64,000 nucleotides of DNA. It comes from Ch67 sp041395845. Its GTDB lineage: Bacteria; Pseudomonadota; Gammaproteobacteria; Pseudomonadales; Ketobacteraceae. The position numbers were made by a program, and so were the translations under genes. Location of the stretch: assembly GCA_041395845.1 (NCBI GenBank), contig JAWKZS010000025.1, positions 4,209 to 68,208 of the forward strand, read 5' to 3'. Each line of letters opens with the position of its first letter. Positions within the stretch are counted from its first letter, which is position 1. This document shows positions 1 through 8,513 of the stretch, one piece after another. The notes under the pieces are model-generated. The model saw only the letters and a program-made list of their open reading frames with translations. It did no database searches and was not told the DNA's origin.

Positions 1-354
1 CTGGTCATACAGATAACTGCTGGCGGAATCGGCGAAATTATCCAGATAATCCCACAGCTGTTCCTTCGGCAGGTAGTGATCGGGACCACAGGGAATCCGC
101 ACCAGATTCACACCGGATGCCAGCTGCTCGGCGGACTGGGCATAGTCATCATCAACGGCAGGATCACGGATCAGGCGGGTCAGCAGATCCACCCGCTCAA
201 CGGCAGGATGGCGACCCAGGGCGCGGGCAAGCTCCACCACGTACTTGGTTTGCCCGCCGGTATCGGCATCCCGCCCCAGCTCGAGGTCGTGGCCGCGAAT
301 CAATCCGTGAATACTGATCAGGACAATATACAAGCCCGTATCATCAACGTTCAT
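1..354 (-). CDS. Sucrose-phosphate synthase, N-terminal part (cut by window edge)
   Basis: Reading the minus strand from an ATG at 352-354 gives 118 uninterrupted codons running off the left edge. The protein opens with a short tail, then YIVLISIHGLIRGHDLELG and RDADTGGQTKYVVELARAL. This is the glycine-rich donor/acceptor loop of the GT-B sucrose-phosphate synthase and sucrose synthase family (GT4), which makes sucrose-6-phosphate from UDP-glucose and fructose-6-phosphate. The later LVRIPCGPD stretch fits the same family. In bacteria such genes usually supply sucrose as a compatible solute. SPS is more likely than sucrose synthase because there is no long N-terminal regulatory region. A phosphatase domain may follow outside the window. 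A weak GAGAG lies upstream of the start. Confidence 0.85.
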   Translation of the reverse strand, partial: MNVDDTGLYIVLISIHGLIRGHDLELGRDADTGGQTKYVVELARALGRHPAVERVDLLTRLIRDPAVDDDYAQSAEQLASGVNLVRIPCGPDHYLPKEQLWDYLDNFADSASSYLYDQ

Positions 355-597
355 GCTGTTCTCTCGTCTTGGATGTCTGATGAACCGGGGCATGGCCGGC
401 ATCAGGGAGTCTTGGCAGAAAAGTGATACGTGTTTTGACTGTACCATCTTGAAGCAAGTCCGACAAATCAGAGCGATATCAGCAACCTGCTGTGACAGTT
501 GCACTGCAGTGCCGGCGTTATTTCATGGCACACCAGTTCCCCCGCAGCGGTCGGATGGGTTAACCTCCGCCGCATTGTTGCTGCAAATGGTTCGCAC
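355..597. promoter_or_regulatory. Divergent intergenic region (sucrose synthesis gene / membrane ATPase)
   Basis: This 243-bp gap separates two divergently oriented starts, so it must hold promoters for both. A TTGACT hexamer at 435-440 resembles a -35 box, but no convincing -10 lies 16-18 bases downstream. No open frame here codes for anything recognisable, and I see no RNA gene. Confidence 0.4.
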
Positions 598-3447
598 ATG
601 GCTGCATTTTCATGCTCTGGTTTCGTGGTTCGCTCACTGGTTTTGCTGCTGGCCTTAACGCTGGGCTGGTCTGCGCAGGCAGCCTCTGCTCGCAACCCGT
701 GCGGACATTTAAGCGAGATTATCGCCAGCCAGCAGGCGCGCATTGGCGCGTTGCAGCAGCAGACCAACCGGCTGGAGCAACTACTGGCTGGCCAGATCGA
801 TGATGCTTTCATTCTCGGCGAGGTGATCGATGTTCCGCTGGATATCGAAGCCGATGTAAAGAACGCGAAACTGCAGTGGGCGCGCAAACGTCAGTCGCTG
901 CAGCCGGCGTCGCTGGCAGAACCACTGCGCGCCTGCGGCAGCGACAGCCAACGCTGGCAATCCCAGGCCGACCAGTTGCTGGCGCTGGAGCGTCTGCATC
1001 AGGACAGGGTCTGGCAGTTGCTCGATAGCCCCAAGGCACAGCGCCTGGCACTGGTGCGTGGTACCAATCAGTGGCTGATCATGGCCAACATTCAGAAACA
1101 GCTGGTGCCAACCCCCACCGACAGCGCCGACATGCAGGCTTCCTATCAGGCCATCCAGCAATGGATCGACGGCTGGCGCGCGGCATTTCGTGCCTGGCTG
1201 CCGACACTGATGCAGTCCACGGCTGCCCACGAAGAACTGAACACACGCTGGGAAGAGACCCTGGTGCTGCCCCGCCCGGCAGCCGCGATTGACTGGACCG
1301 TGCTGCTCGAAAAGGCACAAACCGGCACCACGCCGTCGGCTCCCCTGTTGTGGCTCGAAGCGATGGAAGAAGCACGCATCGCGCTACGGGTCGAAGCCGG
1401 GCGTTGGCGCAACCGTCTGATCCGGGAATGGGGCTGGCGTGGTTTTTTTGCCGATATGACCCAGCCACTTCGGTTCGCGCTCCGACTGACAGAGGAGATC
1501 ACCAGCGCGCCGCGCAACCTGGTCGACAGCGTCACACGTCCATTCATCCGCGAATACCGCCGCGCCCTGCGTACTGATAATCTGCTGCCATTGCTGTCGT
1601 TCTGGATCATCCAGAGCGTTACGCTGTTGGGTGTTTTCTGGTTGCTGGTGCGACTGGCCGCCATCGGTCCCCGCCACCTGTCCAGCCTGCAGCAAAAGCT
1701 GATTACCCAATTCCCGGATGGCATGCCCGCCCGCGTAATTACTGCGCTGTTCTGGATCATCAAGCCCAATGCGGCGTGGCTGGTGGTGTTGACCGGTTCT
1801 GCCATCTGCCTGTATCTGGTGCAGGAAGAGTGGTACATCCTCAGCTGGGTGGGACCGCTGGGCATGCTGTACGCCAGTGTCCGTGCCGTGCGCATTGCAC
1901 TGGAGTGGCTGATGTCGCGCAGCTACACCCGTTCTGGCCAGTTCATTTCATCACCCATCGCCGACCAGCTTTCGCAGGATGTGCAATATGCCTCGTGGTT
2001 TCTGGTAGTGGCCTGGCTCAGCCGCTGGCTGGTACTGGCAACCGGGGGCGGCTACAGTTATTTCCTCACCATTGTGCTGAACGCGGTGATCATCTGGTGG
2101 GTATTGCAGTGGCTGCTGCAACGCCATGCCGACAGCATCGCCCGCTTTCTGCTGGCAAGCGCTCATCGCAAACCCAAAACGGCTGCCGACCTGCAGACAG
2201 CCCTGCGCTGGAGCGTGCGCCTGTTCTGGCCACTCCTTTTCGTCATCGCTCATCTTTACGATCTGTTGTTGCGACTGAACCAGCACCTGATGATTTTCGA
2301 CAGCTACCGCACGCTTTCCGTCAAGCTGCTGCGGATGCGCCTGGAAGCGATAGAAGAAGAGCGGGACAGCGAAGAGGAAGAACCTGACGCACCGGATCAG
2401 AATTACAGTGACTGGTTGCTGCGGGAATTGCGATCCAGTGACGCCATCATCGAGGCGGCCGACAACAGTTATTTGCTGACACCGATCCGCCAGTGGTTTG
2501 CAGAGCGTTCCGACGATAATGTGTTGCTGGTGGTCGGCGACCAGGGCAGTGGCAAAACCACGCTGGTGAAACAGCTGAGCCAGATCTGGCAGGAAACCCC
2601 GGTCACCTATATGCCAATCCCGCCCAAGACCCTGGCGCCGGACGAGGTGCTGGCCCTGGTGGGTAACACCCTCAAACTGCCAGCCTGCAGCAGTATTGCC
2701 GAGCTGGTGAGCCAGGATGCCGGACTGCCTCCCCAGATTGTTGTCGTTGACAACACCCATAATCTGTTTCTGTCAGAAGTGGGCAAGCTCGACGCCTATC
2801 GCCGCTTCATCCAGTGTCTCAATGCACACCTGTCCAACGTGTTCTGGGTAGTGGTGATGCATGGGCCCAGCTGGACGTATCTGGACTGTGTATTCAATCG
2901 CGAACAACGCTTTACCCATGTTTATCGCATGCGCAAGTGGACCCCCGGCGACATCCGCAAGCTGATCCTGTCGCGCCATCAGGGCAGCCGCCGCCGGCTG
3001 CGTTATGATGAATTGCTGCTGTCCGCCTCTGCCGGCAGCGAATCCAGCAGCGTGCGGGCAGCCGATTCACGGGTATTCAATATCATCTGGGAACAGAGTG
3101 CCGGCAATCCGCTGGTGGCGTTGCACCTGTGGCTGGCGGCAGCCCGCACCCGCGACCGCGTGGTGGAAATCGGTGTTCCGCAAAAGCCGGCGGCTGCCGC
3201 ATTGAACAGCCTCAATGACGATGCATGCTTTATTCTGGCCACGATCATCACCCACAAATCACTCAATTCCTACGAGATCATGGAAGCCACAAACTACGCA
3301 GAACCGATTGTGCGCCACGCCATCAAGCAGGGCATGAATCTGGGGCTGCTGTGGCGTAGCGAGGACAAACGCTATGGTGTGCACCCGGCCTGGCAGCAAA
3401 CGCTGGCCGCACACCTGACCCGCAAGAACATGCTGTGGACCCGCTGA
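598..3447 (+). CDS. Membrane-anchored P-loop ATPase paired with MscS channel
   Basis: This is a 949-residue protein of unknown exact function. It starts with a signal-type segment ending near Ala-Gln-Ala-Ala (about residue 30), followed by a Gln/Leu-rich probable coiled coil (about 35-75). Several hydrophobic segments lie between about residues 320 and 570. The cytoplasmic C-terminal part has a Walker A loop, GDQGSGKTT, at 647-655 and a Walker B-like IVVVDN with Asp718. The last 100 residues look like a winged-helix or helical lid, as in STAND/AAA-type NTPases. The ATG at 598 was chosen because it places the signal segment at the N-terminus; the frame is open further upstream. The MscS gene follows after 18 bases, so the ATPase and channel probably work together. 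Any direct gating role is inference. Confidence 0.65.
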   Translation: MAAFSCSGFVVRSLVLLLALTLGWSAQAASARNPCGHLSEIIASQQARIGALQQQTNRLEQLLAGQIDDAFILGEVIDVPLDIEADVKNAKLQWARKRQSLQPASLAEPLRACGSDSQRWQSQADQLLALERLHQDRVWQLLDSPKAQRLALVRGTNQWLIMANIQKQLVPTPTDSADMQASYQAIQQWIDGWRAAFRAWLPTLMQSTAAHEELNTRWEETLVLPRPAAAIDWTVLLEKAQTGTTPSAPLLWLEAMEEARIALRVEAGRWRNRLIREWGWRGFFADMTQPLRFALRLTEEITSAPRNLVDSVTRPFIREYRRALRTDNLLPLLSFWIIQSVTLLGVFWLLVRLAAIGPRHLSSLQQKLITQFPDGMPARVITALFWIIKPNAAWLVVLTGSAICLYLVQEEWYILSWVGPLGMLYASVRAVRIALEWLMSRSYTRSGQFISSPIADQLSQDVQYASWFLVVAWLSRWLVLATGGGYSYFLTIVLNAVIIWWVLQWLLQRHADSIARFLLASAHRKPKTAADLQTALRWSVRLFWPLLFVIAHLYDLLLRLNQHLMIFDSYRTLSVKLLRMRLEAIEEERDSEEEEPDAPDQNYSDWLLRELRSSDAIIEAADNSYLLTPIRQWFAERSDDNVLLVVGDQGSGKTTLVKQLSQIWQETPVTYMPIPPKTLAPDEVLALVGNTLKLPACSSIAELVSQDAGLPPQIVVVDNTHNLFLSEVGKLDAYRRFIQCLNAHLSNVFWVVVMHGPSWTYLDCVFNREQRFTHVYRMRKWTPGDIRKLILSRHQGSRRRLRYDELLLSASAGSESSSVRAADSRVFNIIWEQSAGNPLVALHLWLAAARTRDRVVEIGVPQKPAAAALNSLNDDACFILATIITHKSLNSYEIMEATNYAEPIVRHAIKQGMNLGLLWRSEDKRYGVHPAWQQTLAAHLTRKNMLWTR

Positions 3448-3465
3448 GGCAGGAGACCGCGAACC

Positions 3466-4350
3466 ATGGATAACCAAACGCTTCACAGTATTGCCGCGTT
3501 CGGCGATCTGCTGGATCTGGGCAAGATTTCGATGCTGGTGATGGCTGCCATATTTTTGTGGCTGGTCAACCGGCTGTTGCGTCACCTGGCACAAACCCTG
3601 ATGGAAAAAATTCCATCACGGCGTTTCATGATTCTGCAGTTCGCCACCCTGCTCACCTTCGTCTGGTATATCGGCGGGTTTTACATGATGGTGGCGGGCA
3701 TACTGCAGCCCCCCAAGGAAATGCTGCTGGCCATTGGCGGCAGTGCTGCGGTCGCAATCGGTATCGCGCTCAAGGACGTTGCTGCATCCATCATTGCCGG
3801 CGTCATCCTGCTGTTCGACCGCCCATTCCAGGTGGGCGACCGGGTCAGTTTCGGCGATACCTACGGCGAGATTGTCAGCATTGGCCTGCGCTCGGTACGC
3901 CTGAACACCCTCGACGACAACCTGGTCACCATACCCAATGCACGATTCATTACCGAGGTCGTGGCATCCGGCAATGCCGGCGCACTCGATATGATGGTGG
4001 TATGTGATTTTCATGTGGCGCTGGATGCAGACCTGGCAACCGCACAGAATCTGGTGTACGAAGCCATTGTCACCAGCCGGTTCGCCTACCTGAAAAAGCC
4101 GGTCAGTTTTGCCATTAACGAAGTGGTGGTGGCCAATCGCCTGGCCATCCAGATTCGGGCCAAGGCCTACGTCCTCGACGTCCATTACGAGAAAGCATTC
4201 CAGAGCGACGTGGTCACCCGCGTATCACGGCTGTTCATTGAAAACGGTATCCAGCGTCCGGTTTTTCAGAGTCAGATCACCATACCCATCGCCCAGACGA
4301 ACGGCCTGACAGCCCCCCAACCCTGTGCCACACTTAATCAATCAGATTGA
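3466..4350 (+). CDS. MscS-family mechanosensitive ion channel
   Basis: This 294-residue protein carries the MscS core. There are two or three N-terminal membrane helices (about 15-40, 55-80, 85-110). The pore-lining helix is rich in Gly/Ala (GGSAAVAIGIALKDVAASII) and is followed by the signature FDRPFQVGDRV and VTIPNA of the beta domain. Such channels release solutes on hypo-osmotic shock. The length is close to that of small MscS proteins. A GGAGA ribosome site precedes the ATG by about eight bases. It is the second gene of a pair with the membrane ATPase, and its stop lies 30 bases before the PutA start. Confidence 0.9.
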   Translation: MDNQTLHSIAAFGDLLDLGKISMLVMAAIFLWLVNRLLRHLAQTLMEKIPSRRFMILQFATLLTFVWYIGGFYMMVAGILQPPKEMLLAIGGSAAVAIGIALKDVAASIIAGVILLFDRPFQVGDRVSFGDTYGEIVSIGLRSVRLNTLDDNLVTIPNARFITEVVASGNAGALDMMVVCDFHVALDADLATAQNLVYEAIVTSRFAYLKKPVSFAINEVVVANRLAIQIRAKAYVLDVHYEKAFQSDVVTRVSRLFIENGIQRPVFQSQITIPIAQTNGLTAPQPCATLNQSD

Positions 4351-4380
4351 TTGACGACTAGTCACACAGGAAGTAGAACC

Positions 4381-7300
4381 ATGGCCGCCCGCTGCAAGGC
4401 CCCCACGTCAATGGGGCTGGAATTCCCCCTTAGCGACGACATCCTTTCCCATTATTTACGCAACGAAGAAGAGCTGGTTCAGGATCTGTTGCTGGGCTAC
4501 TCGCTGGAAAGCAAAACCCGCGAACAGATCCGCGCCTACGCCCGCGATCTGCTCAATGCGATCCGCAACGCCAAGCCTGGCCTGCGGGTGGAAACCCTGC
4601 TGAAGGAATACGGCCTCGACAGCAAGGAAGGCGTGATCCTCATGTGTCTGGCGGAAGCGCTGCTGCGGATTCCCGATCACGACACGGCGGAGCGTTTCGT
4701 GCGTGACCGGCTCGATCAGGGCAACTGGGCCGAGCATCTGGGCCACAGCGATTCCATGTGGGTCAACGCATCCACCTGGGGTCTATTGCTCACCGGCAAA
4801 CTGCTGCATGAAGACGAACACCCCCACGGTTTCAAGGAATCCCTGCGCCACATGATGAAGCGGTTGGGGGAACCGCTGGCCATGTCCGCCATTCGCCAGT
4901 CCATGACCATCATCGGTCAGCAGTTTGTCGCCGGCGAAACCATCGTCGAGGCGGTCCAGCATGCCCGGCGGGAAGCCGAAAAAGGCTATTACCATTCCTT
5001 CGACATGCTGGGCGAAGCGGCGATGACACGCCAGGACGTGCAGCGCTATCAGGATGCCTACGCCAGCGCGATCAACGACATCGCGGAGCAATTCGAACAT
5101 CGGCTTAATGCCGGCAGCCTGTCCATTAAGCTGTCGGCACTGCATCCGCGCTTTGAACTGCGTCAGCAAAAAGCCATGGATCAGCTGCACGACACACTGG
5201 TGGAACTGTTGCTGCTGGCCCAGGAAAAGGATGTAGCGGTCACCATCGATGCGGAAGAATCCTGGCGCCTGGAACCGGTGCTGATGCAATTCGCCCGCGC
5301 CGCCAGCCATCGCAAATTGCGCCAATGGGGCAAGCTTGGCCTGGCCGTGCAGGCCTACCAGAAACGCGCGCCGAAAGTGCTGCAATGGCTGATGGATGTG
5401 TCACGCAGCCTGCACTGCCAGATTCCGGTGCGGCTGGTAAAAGGCGCCTACTGGGACACCGAAATCAAGCAGACACAACAGCAGGGTCTGGAGGAATACC
5501 CGGTCTTCACGCAAAAGTCCCATACCGATCTCAGTTACCTGTACTGCGTGCAGATGCTGCTGGAAGGCCGGCATTTCCTGTTCCCGCAATTTGCCACCCA
5601 CAATGCACACACGGTGGCGAGCATCATCACGCTCGCCGAGGAAAAAGGCTTCCGCCAGTTCGAATTCCAGCGCCTGCACGGCATGGGCGAAGCCCTGTAC
5701 GATCATGTGCTGTCGACGTTCGATGATGCCCGCTGCCGGGTGTACGCGCCGGTGGGAAGTTTTCAGGATCTGCTGCCCTATCTGGTGCGCCGCCTGCTGG
5801 AAAACGGCGCCAACACCTCGTTCGTGCGGCAGGTGCAGCTGGCCCAGAGCGAAGGCGCCTGGCTGATCGAAGAACCCCGCGACACCATCAAGGCCATGGA
5901 GCGCTTTCGCAATCCGCGCATCCCGCTGCCACGCCGTATTTTCTATCCGGAACGGCGCAATTCCCGCGGCATCAATCTGGAATCCCTGCGCAGCCTGCAG
6001 ATGCTGGGCAAGGACATGCAGGCCAAGCTGACCCAGCGTTACGATCTGCAGCCGGACATGACTGATCCGGATCGCCGCCGCGACATTCACTCGCCTGCCA
6101 ATCCGGATGAAAAAATTGGTTCATATGTGGTGGCCCATCGGCAGGACTGCCTGCATGCGTTCGATCGCAGCCGCGCCGCATTTGCCGAATGGCGCTTCAC
6201 CAGTGCGGATGAGCGCGCGATTCTGCTGGAAGAAACCGCCCTGCTGTTTGAAAAGCATTACGAAGAACTGATGCTGCTCACCATGCGCGAAGCCGGCAAG
6301 ACCCTCAACAACGCGCTGGCGGAAGTGCGCGAAGCCACCGATTTTTTGCGCTACTACGCCAATCAGGCCCGCAAACTGTTCGAGCCGCAGAAATTGCCCA
6401 GTGTCACCGGCGAGGAAAACCATCTGCATCTGGAAGGCAAAGGCCCGGTACTGTGTATCAGCCCGTGGAATTTTCCGCTGGCGATTTTCACCGGCCAGAT
6501 TTCTGCTGCACTGGTGGCCGGCAACACCGTACTGGCCAAGCCCTCTACATTAACGCCGCTGATTGCCGCCCGTGCGGTTGAATTGTTCCATCAGGCCGGC
6601 GTCCCCGACGACGTGCTGCAACTGCTCACCGCCAGCGGCAAAACCGTGGAAGACAGCATCCTGCAGGAATCCGCCCTGCGCGCCGTCATGTTCACCGGTT
6701 CGACTTCGGCCGCCACTCACATCAATCGCCAAATCGCCACTCGCAGCGGCCCGATCATTTCGCTGATAGCGGAAACCGGCGGCCAGAACGCGATGATCGT
6801 CGACAGTTCGGCGCTGGTGGAACAGGTCACCCGCGACATCGTGCAGTCGGCATTCGACAGTGCTGGCCAACGCTGTTCCGCACTGCGGGTGCTGTTCGTG
6901 CAGGAAGACATCAGACAGCGTCTGCTCGACACCCTGACCGGCTATCTTGACACGTTCCGCATCGGCGATCCGCTGGACTGGGAAACCGATATCGGCCCGG
7001 TGATCGACGCCAAGGCCCGCGCCGAACTGCTGCTGCACATCGAACGCTTCCAGCACAAGGGGCGCGTGCTGTACCAGAGCCCGATGCCGGAGTTGCCCGG
7101 CCACTATGTGCCGCCGACCATCATCGAACTGCATGACCTGGATGAATTGCTGGATGAAGTGTTCGGCCCGGTGTTGCACGTGATCACCTTCAAGGCCGAC
7201 GCGGTGGACGAGGTGGTGGATCAGATCAATCGAACCGGTTTCGGACTGACCCTGGGTGTGCACAGCCGCATCAACAGTTTCTGCCAGCAGGTGGCGCGAC

Positions 7301-7503
7301 GGGCCCAGGTCGGCAACGTCTATATCAATCGCAACATGATCGGTGCCACCGTGGGATCGCAACCGTTCGGTGGCCAGGATCTGTCGGGCACCGGGCCCAA
7401 GGCCGGCGGCCCACATTATCTGCTGCGGCTGGCGAACGAAAAAACCGTGTCGGTGAATACGGCAGCGATTGGCGGCAACACCCAGTTGCTGGTGGAGGAT
7501 TGA
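4381..7503 (+). CDS. putA: Bifunctional proline dehydrogenase / glutamate-semialdehyde dehydrogenase PutA
   Basis: This 1040-residue enzyme oxidises proline to glutamate in two linked steps. The proline dehydrogenase barrel occupies roughly residues 60-510 and carries RLVKGAYWD from Arg351. The aldehyde dehydrogenase half spans about 530-1040, with SPWNFPLAIFTG, the general-base Glu798 (IAETGG) and the nucleophile Cys832 (GQRCSALR). No N-terminal ribbon-helix-helix domain is visible, so this is a shorter PutA without DNA-binding autorepression. The ATG at 4381 is preceded by AGGAAG at a good distance. An in-frame TTG at 4351 directly follows the mscS stop and is less likely. Proline is both a carbon source and an osmolyte, which fits the neighbours. 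Confidence 0.95.
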   Translation: MAARCKAPTSMGLEFPLSDDILSHYLRNEEELVQDLLLGYSLESKTREQIRAYARDLLNAIRNAKPGLRVETLLKEYGLDSKEGVILMCLAEALLRIPDHDTAERFVRDRLDQGNWAEHLGHSDSMWVNASTWGLLLTGKLLHEDEHPHGFKESLRHMMKRLGEPLAMSAIRQSMTIIGQQFVAGETIVEAVQHARREAEKGYYHSFDMLGEAAMTRQDVQRYQDAYASAINDIAEQFEHRLNAGSLSIKLSALHPRFELRQQKAMDQLHDTLVELLLLAQEKDVAVTIDAEESWRLEPVLMQFARAASHRKLRQWGKLGLAVQAYQKRAPKVLQWLMDVSRSLHCQIPVRLVKGAYWDTEIKQTQQQGLEEYPVFTQKSHTDLSYLYCVQMLLEGRHFLFPQFATHNAHTVASIITLAEEKGFRQFEFQRLHGMGEALYDHVLSTFDDARCRVYAPVGSFQDLLPYLVRRLLENGANTSFVRQVQLAQSEGAWLIEEPRDTIKAMERFRNPRIPLPRRIFYPERRNSRGINLESLRSLQMLGKDMQAKLTQRYDLQPDMTDPDRRRDIHSPANPDEKIGSYVVAHRQDCLHAFDRSRAAFAEWRFTSADERAILLEETALLFEKHYEELMLLTMREAGKTLNNALAEVREATDFLRYYANQARKLFEPQKLPSVTGEENHLHLEGKGPVLCISPWNFPLAIFTGQISAALVAGNTVLAKPSTLTPLIAARAVELFHQAGVPDDVLQLLTASGKTVEDSILQESALRAVMFTGSTSAATHINRQIATRSGPIISLIAETGGQNAMIVDSSALVEQVTRDIVQSAFDSAGQRCSALRVLFVQEDIRQRLLDTLTGYLDTFRIGDPLDWETDIGPVIDAKARAELLLHIERFQHKGRVLYQSPMPELPGHYVPPTIIELHDLDELLDEVFGPVLHVITFKADAVDEVVDQINRTGFGLTLGVHSRINSFCQQVARRAQVGNVYINRNMIGATVGSQPFGGQDLSGTGPKAGGPHYLLRLANEKTVSVNTAAIGGNTQLLVED

Positions 7504-7515
7504 TAGACAGGAACC

Positions 7516-8097
7516 ATGCCGACTTCCGATCTTTCTTTCCGCAACGTCCCCGGCGATCTGGCCATGTGGTTTTTCATCCTGGCCGAGCTGATGGTGTTCG
7601 GCCTGCTGATCATCGCCTTTGCGGTTACCGAAACCTTGCACGCCGACGTGTTCCGTCACAGTCGCACCCTGCTCGATACTTCCACCGGTTTGATTCTCAC
7701 GCTCAGTCTGTTGACGTCGGGTTTTCTGGCGGCGCTGGCGGTTGCCCAGGTGCGACGGCAGCAGCAACGCAGTGCGGCGTTGCTACTGGGCAGCGCACTG
7801 CTGTCGGCGGCATTCTATGTGGTGATCAAATTCAATGAATATTCTCATCTGGCCAGTCAGGGACTCGATATCGAGTACGACCTGTTCTTCACCCTGTACT
7901 GGATTCTCACCGGCTTTCATTTTCTGCATGTACTGCTGGGACTGGTGATCCTGGCGTTTATGGCAGTGCGCTGCTGGCTGGCCGCCTATGGCCCGGAACG
8001 GCGGCGCAATCTGGAATCCGGCGTCCTCTACTGGCACATGGTGGATCTGGTGTGGGTGATGCTGTTTCCGCTGGTGTACGTGCTCAATGCAGGATGA
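7516..8097 (+). CDS. norE: NorE-like cytochrome c oxidase subunit III family protein
   Basis: This 193-residue membrane protein has five hydrophobic segments and the subunit III hallmarks: VPGDLAMWFFILAELMVFG at the N-terminus, GFHFLHVLLGL in the middle and WHMVDLVWVMLFPLVY at the end. Stand-alone five-helix versions are NorE, an accessory protein of nitric oxide reductase. No NorB/NorC or oxidase subunit I/II genes lie in the window. It starts 12 bases after putA with a GGAA ribosome site, so it may be cotranscribed with it. It could also serve another heme-copper oxidase encoded elsewhere. Confidence 0.75.
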   Translation: MPTSDLSFRNVPGDLAMWFFILAELMVFGLLIIAFAVTETLHADVFRHSRTLLDTSTGLILTLSLLTSGFLAALAVAQVRRQQQRSAALLLGSALLSAAFYVVIKFNEYSHLASQGLDIEYDLFFTLYWILTGFHFLHVLLGLVILAFMAVRCWLAAYGPERRRNLESGVLYWHMVDLVWVMLFPLVYVLNAG

Positions 8098-8101
8098 CGC
8101 C

Positions 8102-8374
8102 ATGACCGGGCTTTCCACTCACCCTTCCCACCGCACACTGCTGCTGAGCTGGCTGGCCCTGGTGATCCTGTCGGTCATCACCGTCAGCGCCAGCGGACTG
8201 CCACACCCCCAACTAACCGCCCTGGTCGTGCTGCTCGCGGGATTCAGCAAAGCCTGGATCATTATTGATCAATTCATGGAGTTGCGGCACAGCACCCGGA
8301 TCTGGCGTCTGCTGATGCTGGGCTGGCCCCTGGTGATGGCCATCGCCATTGGTGCCGGGATTGCCAGCCGCTGA
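8102..8374 (+). CDS. norF: NorF-like / cytochrome oxidase subunit IV-like small membrane protein
   Basis: This 90-residue protein has three hydrophobic helices, including a first segment LLLSWLALVILSVITVSA and the internal FSKAWIIIDQFMELRH. The FxKAxxIxxxFMElr pattern is that of the NorF and prokaryotic cytochrome C oxidase subunit IV families. It follows the NorE-like gene directly. The ATG at 8102 was preferred; an ATG at 8087 would overlap the upstream gene by 11 bases and add five residues. Its job is presumably accessory to a heme-copper NO reductase or oxidase located elsewhere. Confidence 0.7.
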   Translation: MTGLSTHPSHRTLLLSWLALVILSVITVSASGLPHPQLTALVVLLAGFSKAWIIIDQFMELRHSTRIWRLLMLGWPLVMAIAIGAGIASR

Positions 8375-8513
8375 ACCGGCGACCGATTCCGGGCCATCCG
8401 ACAAAAGCGTTTGCCAAAGCGGGAAAATTGCTTTTAGCTTATATAGTTACCTTTACGGTTTGCCATGCAGTCAATTGCCTTTCCCGGCATTACAGGAGCC
8501 CCTTCGCCCCGCC

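Noticed and set aside
435..440. TTGACT as a -35 box
   Set aside because: No -10-like hexamer lies at 16-18 bases.
499..597. Longer N-terminus for the membrane ATPase
   Set aside because: The extra 33 residues would bury the signal segment, and the region looks like intergenic DNA.
4351..4380. TTG start for PutA directly after the mscS stop
   Set aside because: The ATG at 4381 has AGGAAG at correct spacing and gives the expected PutA length.
7516..8374. True cytochrome c oxidase subunits III and IV of a complete oxidase operon
   Set aside because: No subunit I or II gene is present nearby, and the short five-helix form fits NorE.
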